Origin: Paludibacteraceae bacterium
Lineage (GTDB): Bacteria; Bacteroidota; Bacteroidia; Bacteroidales; Paludibacteraceae
Reading direction: 5' to 3'
DNA length: 56,896 nucleotides
Assembly: GCA_024401435.1 (NCBI GenBank)
Contig: JAKSLB010000020.1
Span: forward strand, 1 to 56,896
Shown: in pieces, positions 50,297 to 56,896 of the stretch
How positions within the stretch are numbered: the stretch's first letter is position 1
Layout of the letters: every line of letters begins with the position of its first letter
Notes under the pieces: model-generated
Seen by the model: the letters and a program-made list of their open reading frames with translations, nothing else
Told to the model about the DNA's origin: nothing
Databases searched by the model: none
Program-made: the position numbers and the translations under genes

Positions 50297-52057
50297 TTAT
50301 TTTACCATCAATTTCTGAATAGAAGTATTTCCGGATACTGTGACGATCTTCACCATGTAAGTACCGGCAGGCAATTTGAACGTTACCGTCGCACCAACAG
50401 TTTGGCTGTTGAGACTACGACCGAACACATCGAGTATCTCAATGGAAGAGATTTCCTCGGGACTTTTCACCGTGAAGAAGTTTTCCGCAAGGTTCGGCGC
50501 CAAGATGATATCATCGGAAGAAATAAAGTCCTTCACTAATGTCGGTGATTCCATGTTTTTTTCCAGACCCTCCCACGACATCGTGGCCTTGGAATAATCT
50601 ATCGAACCCGTTCCGCCCATAACCTCACATGAAATCATACAACTATAGACACGACCAAGCGTTATATACATATTCAGTTCCTCCCACTTTCGAAAATGCT
50701 CGGAAATAGAGATATGACCACTCGTACGGAAAGATGATCTTACAGCATAGATCATATCAATCTCGTCGACCTGTCCTAAGTCTCCCATGATTCGATAGCC
50801 TTTGTAAAGCGTATAGATGGAGCCATCCATTTCATAGGATCCGACTTCCTGACAATTCGGGTAATAGAAATTAGAATCGAATTTGTCATCCACAATGTAA
50901 AACTCCACACTAGGATACTGCATAAATCCATGAACACCAATATAGGAAAGAGTTATACCATTACTCGTTTTGGTATATTCATAATCAGCCGTAATCTCTC
51001 CTAGATCGGAAAATTCCCGCGTGGCATATTCGTCCAAATAACCTATTTCAGCCAAGAAGTCATTTGTTTTAAGCCATCCTGCCTTAAATGCGCAGTCATC
51101 TTCGCCACCAGGAATAATCATTCCTTCCGTCATATCTGTCATATAGGAATCGTGATAGAAAGAATAACTATATCCATTACCGATATTCCCTTGCGAAGTT
51201 TGCGTTACAACTTTGTCGTCAGGCTTGATTTCCAATGAATCAAAAGGTGAGAAAGTGAAGTCCGGCAAAGTATCCGTACTCTCAACGACCTCAATATTAG
51301 CATAGGTGAAATCGACGGAACCTTTCCCTCCACCAGCTTCAACAGCCAATAAAATGTGACTCAAGACATTAGGATCATTAATAAGCCCCAATGTTTTACA
51401 TTTCCTAAGGTGCTCGGAAACATTAACCGATCCACATTGACGATATGATTGGCGGGCAGATATTATATTAAAATAACACCCCTGTATACATTCTATAGGC
51501 TTTTGCATCCAAACTTTATAAGTATCGCCGTCAACAACGTATTCTCCCTTCTCTATGAATGACGGACTGACACGATATGGCTCATCTACTATCTTGTCCT
51601 CCACGATACACAATTCAGATTGACCATTATACAACCCAAGCAGCACGTCAACACTAGCATATGTACCGCCATCGTCACCTTCTTTTTGGAAGGCGTAGTT
51701 AACTATATAGTCAACATTCTCACTAACGCCATCCACATCATCAAGTGAAATTCCCACGTCAGCGAGGACATCTTTCTGTGGGTTGTCCCATGACAATTTG
51801 AAACATGCGTCCTGCGGATAGATCGTTAGTTCTCCACCATTTTCGTTCCATAACCCATATCGGTAACCGTTTTCTTTGATGCCACTGATAGTCGTGTCGG
51901 CAATAATTGTTCCTCCACTCAATTGGTTTGTTTGCTCACATGGATTCACTGCGAACGCATTAGAACCCGATATGAAGAGTAAACTTAAAGCTATAAGAGA
52001 AACTTTTTTGTGAATTTTTAAGCAATTCCTATGTGTTAGATTCTTAAATATAAACAT
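50297..52057 (-). CDS. Secreted protein with two tandem GH11-like domains
   Basis: 586 residues; signal peptide ends near GSNAFA (residue 36). Two GH11 (beta-jelly-roll xylanase) domains follow: domain 1 about 45-258, domain 2 about 285-498, then a T9SS tail (about 515-586, LAENFFTVKSPEEISSIEIL, PAGTYMVKI). The two GH11 glutamates can be placed: E148 in GQSELCIVE and E240 in LLAVEAGGGKG (domain 1), E385 in PSVEFYIVD and E478 in SCEVMGGTG (domain 2). The surroundings are degenerate. The GH11 Y-G-W before the nucleophile is YNGQ in domain 1 and HGF in domain 2, and the E-Y/W-Y of the nucleophile strand is ELC in domain 1. It may be a weak or non-catalytic xylan binder. Located 85 bases downstream of the GH11-CBM6-GH8 gene, probably in one transcript. 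Confidence 0.8.
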   Translation of the reverse strand: MFIFKNLTHRNCLKIHKKVSLIALSLLFISGSNAFAVNPCEQTNQLSGGTIIADTTISGIKENGYRYGLWNENGGELTIYPQDACFKLSWDNPQKDVLADVGISLDDVDGVSENVDYIVNYAFQKEGDDGGTYASVDVLLGLYNGQSELCIVEDKIVDEPYRVSPSFIEKGEYVVDGDTYKVWMQKPIECIQGCYFNIISARQSYRQCGSVNVSEHLRKCKTLGLINDPNVLSHILLAVEAGGGKGSVDFTYANIEVVESTDTLPDFTFSPFDSLEIKPDDKVVTQTSQGNIGNGYSYSFYHDSYMTDMTEGMIIPGGEDDCAFKAGWLKTNDFLAEIGYLDEYATREFSDLGEITADYEYTKTSNGITLSYIGVHGFMQYPSVEFYIVDDKFDSNFYYPNCQEVGSYEMDGSIYTLYKGYRIMGDLGQVDEIDMIYAVRSSFRTSGHISISEHFRKWEELNMYITLGRVYSCMISCEVMGGTGSIDYSKATMSWEGLEKNMESPTLVKDFISSDDIILAPNLAENFFTVKSPEEISSIEILDVFGRSLNSQTVGATVTFKLPAGTYMVKIVTVSGNTSIQKLMVK

Positions 52058-52142
52058 GGCAAAATGATTTTTTTAAATATTATTGATTGATATGAATGTC
52101 GATAAAATATCAGATTTTACTATACATTAAAATTAAAAAAGT

Positions 52143-55046
52143 TTACTTAACAATCAATTTCTGAATTGAAACGTTATCGTTATCAGTTATGAGCTTCACC
52201 ATGTAAGTGCCGGCTGGCAAGTTGATTTCAACCAACTCTCCATTGTTTTGGTTGTAAACGTTTTGTCCGACCATGTTGAAAATCTCTATTCTCTTGATAG
52301 CTGCAGCACTCTTCACTTCAAAGTAGTTCTCTGCAGGATTAGGAGTTATGATGATTGCGTTGTCGCTCTCGTTCTCCACTACCAAAGTTGATGAAGGTTT
52401 TATAGTTACACTATAGAGTTGGCAATCCTCAAATGAGTTGATCGTTGTCTCTGTGGTATAGCTAACACCTAGGTATTCGTTGCCTTCAAAGGTCTTTGTC
52501 TTGATAGAAGGGGTTTCTTTCCAGATCTTGAAGCTACCACACAAGTGAAGCATAGCCAAGTAGTGAACCAATCCATCATAGTAACGATATTGTCCTGTCA
52601 TTAAGCTTGCGTCCCAAGCCTTCTTTAAGTTTTTCTTAACGATGTCGTCATATTTGCTGTTGTTCATCAAACAATAGCAAGCCACAGCGTTGGCACCGGT
52701 TTCGCCTAAGGTATAGCTTTCTGATGCTCCAGAACCGTCCCAGTTGAAACGTGCGTGTTGGTAGTTGTCTTTCTCGAAGAAATCAATGATTCTTCTAGCC
52801 ATTTCCTCTTGGCGTGTAGCATCCTTACCGAACAAGTAGTAGTCCATACCGAAGTTCATTGCACAACGCATTGCATCATACATGTACTTTTCCGCATTGT
52901 TGTTGAAATTAACGCCATGTGGTGTTCCATCGAAGTTGTTGTAGTCAGAGAACAAACCTGAGTTGCTGTTTGATGATTTGTACAAGTGGTCACGGGTAGC
53001 TTTAGCAGCCTCTTCCCATTTGCTGTTATTCGTTTCAGACCAACGAGCGAACAAATCTACGAATGCAGGCAAACTATATGATGGGTCTGAGAAACTGTTG
53101 TTTCCGTTTGAAGGTTGGAATGTTACAATCTTAGATTGTTCATTAAACAATGATTGTCCATTACCTTTCCAGCAGCTCTTCAAGATGGCTTGAGCATCTC
53201 TCATATATTCGCTATTGTTCCAACGATGAGCAGCGAATAACAATGATGTCATGAAGTACATTTCACCATCAGGTGCACAACCTTGGTCTTTTACACCGCC
53301 ATCTGTACCAACTTGCCATGAGAAATAACCATCGCCACCATTATTTGGATTATGCCACATGTGGCTCTTTGCGAATTGCCACAACTTTTTGAAGTGTTCA
53401 GGGTGATTTGTTTGAACAGAAATCATCATACCATATGACATACCCTCAGAACGAACATCATTGTTACCAGTGTCAAGGATATATGCTTCACCGTTACCTC
53501 TATCAGTGTAAACTTTGTTGCTGTTGTTTTCGAAGTAGTGTGACCACATTTGATCCAATTTCTTTTGAATGTCGCTTTCGGTTTTTCCTAAAAGAGTGAT
53601 GAATGGACTCGTGTAGTTACCTGTGTAGTAAGCACCAGTATAGTTAGTCGCATCACAATCAGGACCAAAGTAAGATCCGTTCTCGTCGAAGAATGTACCA
53701 CCTGTGGTAATAGTACTTTGACCTTCTTCTCCTTGATCACCTTCACTTTGATCATCTTCAGGTTGTTCACCTTCATTTAAAAATTCGATATAATCCAAGT
53801 TGCAATACATAGTACCATATTTAACTTTCAAAGTGTGTTCGCCAGCAGAGAGTGATACGCCTTTCTTAGAAATGAGTTTATATGTGTCCCAATCGTTTCC
53901 GCCATTTCCTGCACCAGACAAAGTGCACAATGACTTACCGTCCAATTCAAGGTTGAATTCGATATCTGTTGAACCATTAGATGCGTTAGCGTAGATATCA
54001 TAATTGCCAGATTTCTCAACTTTGATAGTATACTTTAACCATTCGCCAGTAGTGGTGTGACCAATTGCGTAGCCAGTTCCACCCTTCTCGATATCTACAC
54101 CGTCTTGACGGTATTGACTTGTTTCATTTTGATTGTCGCTATCCTTATATCCGAAACCATTACCACCTTTGTCGTAATCTTCAGCTTCTATTTTTCCAGG
54201 AATAGAGAAAATACTTTTATATGGACCTTCTGGTTCTGTTGGTTCTTTTACTGTTGATTGTCCATCATTTCCATCACCAGCATCATCGTTAATCATAACT
54301 TTAGCATGAGAAAAGTCGACATAACCACTTCCTCCACCTGCTTCTGCTAAAATTTGAGCTTCCATCAAATTGCCTAGATTAAGACCTAATTTAGACCATT
54401 GCCTAAAATGTTCAGAAATGTGAATCGTTCCACATTGACGTTGAGTTTGACGGATGCTAAAGATTTGAGTAAATGTGCTATTTCCCCACTTTGAAGCACC
54501 TGTACGTTGTCCTGACCATACTTTATAAACTTCACCATCTACTGTAATTTCTCCAATTTCTTTACCAATATAAGATCCGCCAGGAACACCTCTGTTATGC
54601 AGCCAATCGTCAACAATATACCATTCTATTTGAGGGCTATCCATCCATCCGTATATTCCAATATAAGAATAGGAATTGCCATCATCTCCACTTTTGGTAT
54701 ATGCGTATTCTGCAACTAAGTTACCTCCTAAATTATTCCATTTTGGATTATTAAAGGTTTTTCCAACTCGACCAAGGAAATCTCCTGCATTATTCCATGA
54801 CGCTTTAAAGCATGCATCTTTATTGTACAGCATTAGTTCTCCTCCATTACCATCTCTCCAAATTTCGTACTGATAACCATTCCCGGTATTACCTTTTTCG
54901 TTTTTGTTCGAAATGGTTCTACCGCCACTTAATTTCGTTGTTTGACTGCACGGGTCTTGTGCATACGTATTGACATTCAATACTAATAAAGCCCCAATTG
55001 TTATAACATCAAAAATATGATGTATTACAGTTTTCATTGTATTCAT
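52143..55046 (-). CDS. Multidomain xylanase GH11-CBM6-GH8 with T9SS tail
   Basis: 967 residues. Signal peptide to about residue 29. GH11 domain, about 35-250, with intact IYGWMDSPQIEWYIVDDW (nucleophile E141) and QILAEAGGGSG (acid/base E235), a beta-1,4-xylanase. CBM6, about 283-424 (SIPGKIEAEDYDKGGNG, TGEWLKYTIKVE, MYCNLDYIEFL), binds xylan. An acidic linker is at 427-446. GH8 domain, about 450-870: SEGMSYGMM with acid E534, CAPDGEMYF with D593, and MYDAMRCAMN with the candidate base Asp. In Bacteroidetes, GH8 enzymes of this kind are xylanases or reducing-end xylose-releasing exo-oligoxylanases. The T9SS tail is at about 895-967 (PAENYFEVKSAAAI, LPAGTYMVKLI). The combination lets one secreted protein cut xylan inside and process the products. 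M4 is an alternative start. Confidence 0.92.
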   Translation of the reverse strand: MNTMKTVIHHIFDVITIGALLVLNVNTYAQDPCSQTTKLSGGRTISNKNEKGNTGNGYQYEIWRDGNGGELMLYNKDACFKASWNNAGDFLGRVGKTFNNPKWNNLGGNLVAEYAYTKSGDDGNSYSYIGIYGWMDSPQIEWYIVDDWLHNRGVPGGSYIGKEIGEITVDGEVYKVWSGQRTGASKWGNSTFTQIFSIRQTQRQCGTIHISEHFRQWSKLGLNLGNLMEAQILAEAGGGSGYVDFSHAKVMINDDAGDGNDGQSTVKEPTEPEGPYKSIFSIPGKIEAEDYDKGGNGFGYKDSDNQNETSQYRQDGVDIEKGGTGYAIGHTTTGEWLKYTIKVEKSGNYDIYANASNGSTDIEFNLELDGKSLCTLSGAGNGGNDWDTYKLISKKGVSLSAGEHTLKVKYGTMYCNLDYIEFLNEGEQPEDDQSEGDQGEEGQSTITTGGTFFDENGSYFGPDCDATNYTGAYYTGNYTSPFITLLGKTESDIQKKLDQMWSHYFENNSNKVYTDRGNGEAYILDTGNNDVRSEGMSYGMMISVQTNHPEHFKKLWQFAKSHMWHNPNNGGDGYFSWQVGTDGGVKDQGCAPDGEMYFMTSLLFAAHRWNNSEYMRDAQAILKSCWKGNGQSLFNEQSKIVTFQPSNGNNSFSDPSYSLPAFVDLFARWSETNNSKWEEAAKATRDHLYKSSNSNSGLFSDYNNFDGTPHGVNFNNNAEKYMYDAMRCAMNFGMDYYLFGKDATRQEEMARRIIDFFEKDNYQHARFNWDGSGASESYTLGETGANAVACYCLMNNSKYDDIVKKNLKKAWDASLMTGQYRYYDGLVHYLAMLHLCGSFKIWKETPSIKTKTFEGNEYLGVSYTTETTINSFEDCQLYSVTIKPSSTLVVENESDNAIIITPNPAENYFEVKSAAAIKRIEIFNMVGQNVYNQNNGELVEINLPAGTYMVKLITDNDNVSIQKLIVK
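52513..53672 (-). repeat. Direct repeat copy 1: GH8 coding sequence, identical to 55737-56896
   Basis: Every row I compared matches base for base with an offset of 3224, from 52513 (base 52512 differs) to the end of the window at 56896. The true length is longer because copy 2 runs off the edge. The identical stretch begins inside the GH8-to-tail junction (FKIWKETP) and covers nearly all of GH8. Confidence 0.9.
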
Positions 55047-55363
55047 TTTACTATGATTTAAGTTGATACATGTAATAATTTTCTCAAAAACACAAATTTA
55101 CACACTCGTCTCATCTATACTTCATCGATACAAATGTAACAATATAAAATTAACTTGTATAAGAAAAAATAGTCAGTTTTATGAAAAACTCTGTCATTTT
55201 ATGTGAACGCTTCTTTCTGTCTTTTTTTGTGTAAATGCTTTCTTTTCAAGAATTTATATCTTAAATGAATAACTTAAATACAGAATTGAAGAGAATATAT
55301 TCTTTACTATAAATGAAAAAAGCACGCCATATATGACGTGCTTTTTTTATTTATCTAAAAAGT
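55047..55363. other. Intergenic region between the two GH8-containing genes
   Basis: 317 bases, AT-rich. Two minus-strand -7 candidates, TAAATTTG (55100-55093) and TACATTTG (55138-55131), could start the GH11-CBM6-GH8 gene; neither has a -33 box at the usual 20 bases. The last part holds the terminator of the upstream gene. Confidence 0.45.
55316..55348 (-). terminator. Terminator of the right-edge GH8 gene
   Basis: AAAAAAGCACG (55316-55326) and CGTGCTTTTTTT (55337-55348) form a stem with T-runs in both orientations; the inner CATATATG can extend it. On the minus strand it follows the stop at 55364 by 16 bases. Confidence 0.8.
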
Positions 55364-56896
55364 TTATTTTATCAATAACTTTTCAACGTATACATTTCCT
55401 TCTGCAGTATATACTTTTACAAAGTATGTTCCTTTTGATAAAGAAACTTGTACATTAGAATTTGCACTTTCTGAAACAATTTGACCTGCAAAGTTTGTAA
55501 TGATAATAGACTCTACTTGTTCTTTTGTCATAATGGTAAAGTCATTTTCTGCAGGATTAGGGTAAATAGAGATTCCTTCTCTATTGTTAACATCTTTAGT
55601 GGCACTTTCATTGCCTGCTTTGATAGTAACTTTATACAATTGACAATCTTCGAAAGAATCGATAGTAGTGTCTTCTGTGTATTTAACGCCAAGATATTCA
55701 CCACCTTCAACAGTCTTCTCCTTTATGTTTTTTGGAGTTTCTTTCCAGATCTTGAAGCTACCACACAAGTGAAGCATAGCCAAGTAGTGAACCAATCCAT
55801 CATAGTAACGATATTGTCCTGTCATTAAGCTTGCGTCCCAAGCCTTCTTTAAGTTTTTCTTAACGATGTCGTCATATTTGCTGTTGTTCATCAAACAATA
55901 GCAAGCCACAGCGTTGGCACCGGTTTCGCCTAAGGTATAGCTTTCTGATGCTCCAGAACCGTCCCAGTTGAAACGTGCGTGTTGGTAGTTGTCTTTCTCG
56001 AAGAAATCAATGATTCTTCTAGCCATTTCCTCTTGGCGTGTAGCATCCTTACCGAACAAGTAGTAGTCCATACCGAAGTTCATTGCACAACGCATTGCAT
56101 CATACATGTACTTTTCCGCATTGTTGTTGAAATTAACGCCATGTGGTGTTCCATCGAAGTTGTTGTAGTCAGAGAACAAACCTGAGTTGCTGTTTGATGA
56201 TTTGTACAAGTGGTCACGGGTAGCTTTAGCAGCCTCTTCCCATTTGCTGTTATTCGTTTCAGACCAACGAGCGAACAAATCTACGAATGCAGGCAAACTA
56301 TATGATGGGTCTGAGAAACTGTTGTTTCCGTTTGAAGGTTGGAATGTTACAATCTTAGATTGTTCATTAAACAATGATTGTCCATTACCTTTCCAGCAGC
56401 TCTTCAAGATGGCTTGAGCATCTCTCATATATTCGCTATTGTTCCAACGATGAGCAGCGAATAACAATGATGTCATGAAGTACATTTCACCATCAGGTGC
56501 ACAACCTTGGTCTTTTACACCGCCATCTGTACCAACTTGCCATGAGAAATAACCATCGCCACCATTATTTGGATTATGCCACATGTGGCTCTTTGCGAAT
56601 TGCCACAACTTTTTGAAGTGTTCAGGGTGATTTGTTTGAACAGAAATCATCATACCATATGACATACCCTCAGAACGAACATCATTGTTACCAGTGTCAA
56701 GGATATATGCTTCACCGTTACCTCTATCAGTGTAAACTTTGTTGCTGTTGTTTTCGAAGTAGTGTGACCACATTTGATCCAATTTCTTTTGAATGTCGCT
56801 TTCGGTTTTTCCTAAAAGAGTGATGAATGGACTCGTGTAGTTACCTGTGTAGTAAGCACCAGTATAGTTAGTCGCATCACAATCAGGACCAAAGTA
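55364..56896 (-). CDS. GH8-family xylan-active enzyme with T9SS tail (5' end outside window)
   Basis: The frame is open to the right edge; 510 codons are visible. The visible start (YFGPDCDATNYTGAYY) is already inside the GH8 domain. The catalytic blocks SEGMSYGMM, CAPDGEMYF and MYDAMRCAMN are the same as in the neighbouring GH11-CBM6-GH8 protein, because the DNA is identical through KIWKETP. After that the sequences diverge (IKEKTVEGGEYLGVKYTED here), and the T9SS tail is different (ISIYPNPAENDFTIMTKEQV, LSKGTYFVKVYTAEG). What precedes GH8 in this protein is unknown; it may be another multidomain enzyme. A hairpin terminator follows. Confidence 0.92.
   Translation of the reverse strand, partial: YFGPDCDATNYTGAYYTGNYTSPFITLLGKTESDIQKKLDQMWSHYFENNSNKVYTDRGNGEAYILDTGNNDVRSEGMSYGMMISVQTNHPEHFKKLWQFAKSHMWHNPNNGGDGYFSWQVGTDGGVKDQGCAPDGEMYFMTSLLFAAHRWNNSEYMRDAQAILKSCWKGNGQSLFNEQSKIVTFQPSNGNNSFSDPSYSLPAFVDLFARWSETNNSKWEEAAKATRDHLYKSSNSNSGLFSDYNNFDGTPHGVNFNNNAEKYMYDAMRCAMNFGMDYYLFGKDATRQEEMARRIIDFFEKDNYQHARFNWDGSGASESYTLGETGANAVACYCLMNNSKYDDIVKKNLKKAWDASLMTGQYRYYDGLVHYLAMLHLCGSFKIWKETPKNIKEKTVEGGEYLGVKYTEDTTIDSFEDCQLYKVTIKAGNESATKDVNNREGISIYPNPAENDFTIMTKEQVESIIITNFAGQIVSESANSNVQVSLSKGTYFVKVYTAEGNVYVEKLLIK
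55737..56896 (-). repeat. Direct repeat copy 2: GH8 coding sequence (continues past the edge)
   Basis: Identical to 52513-53672 over all 1160 bases visible, including third codon positions, so the copies are very recent or are kept alike by gene conversion. Confidence 0.9.

Noticed and set aside
52513-56896. Duplicated segment as an insertion sequence or transposon
   Set aside because: The repeat is purely GH8 coding sequence, shows no terminal inverted repeats or transposase, and ends inside the gene.
1-56896. tRNA or rRNA genes
   Set aside because: I saw no cloverleaf-like sequence with a TTCGA-type T-arm or rRNA core sequence in any intergenic stretch, although a dedicated scan was not possible.

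Overview
The window comes from an AT-rich member of the Bacteroidales. The evidence is promoters of the form TTTG-N20-TAnnTTTG, C-terminal tails typical of type IX secretion (T9SS), BspA-like leucine-rich repeat proteins, lipoproteins with Cys lipoboxes, DUF3078 and DUF4846 proteins, and TPR proteins paired with beta-barrel proteins. The xylan-degrading genes on the right suggest a gut or rumen plant-fibre habitat (inference). I cannot name the genus. No tRNA, rRNA, CRISPR array or intact transposase was recognised.

Layout. 1-2700: end of a T9SS cargo gene, two adjacent BspA-like repeat proteins, and a decayed third relative invaded by short intergenic repeats. 2719-6181: carB without an adjacent carA, preceded by a 22-codon leader ORF, a U-rich stretch and a textbook intrinsic terminator only 30 bases before the start codon. 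This looks like a pyrBI-style, UTP-sensing attenuator and is the most interesting regulatory structure in the window. 6279-24291: a surface-glycan locus that changes strand four times. It has five glycosyltransferases, two polymerase-like proteins (Wzy-type and EpsG-type), a Wzx flippase, an O-antigen-ligase-like protein, an AlgI/AlgJ-type O-acetylation pair, and a three-gene unit of a phosphodiesterase-fold lipoprotein, a tandem GWAVD-domain protein and an LtaS/sulfatase-fold transferase. The last unit suggests a phosphate-containing decoration of the glycan (inference). The minus-strand half is continuous with a TerB-DnaJ protein, an outer-membrane beta-barrel and a 1012-residue TPR protein, giving one tight seven-gene run from 29103 down to 18312.

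29188-38791: housekeeping genes (ftsY, rimO, an LD-carboxypeptidase lipoprotein, radA, a TPR protein, a DUF3078 protein, and rpsF-rpsR-rplI). 38792-42275: accessory island with two unrelated-sequence AAA/DUF4143-type ATPases. Each has its own repeat-type operator laid over a near-consensus promoter. Between and around them are remnants of a second copy of the first ATPase and a 53-base flanking repeat. 42276-44738: secreted DUF4846 protein, M15 peptidase, S4 RNA-binding protein and a Rieske-like lipoprotein. 44750-47581: HerA-like ATPase and TMEM43-family membrane protein, minus strand.

47649-56896: secreted T9SS proteins on the minus strand. They are a CotH-kinase protein with lamin-tail domain, a twin-GH11 protein whose active-site surroundings are degenerate, a GH11-CBM6-GH8 multidomain xylanase, and a second GH8 protein running off the right edge. 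The GH8 coding sequence of the last two is identical base for base over at least 1160 bases, so a very recent duplication or gene conversion has shaped this xylan locus.
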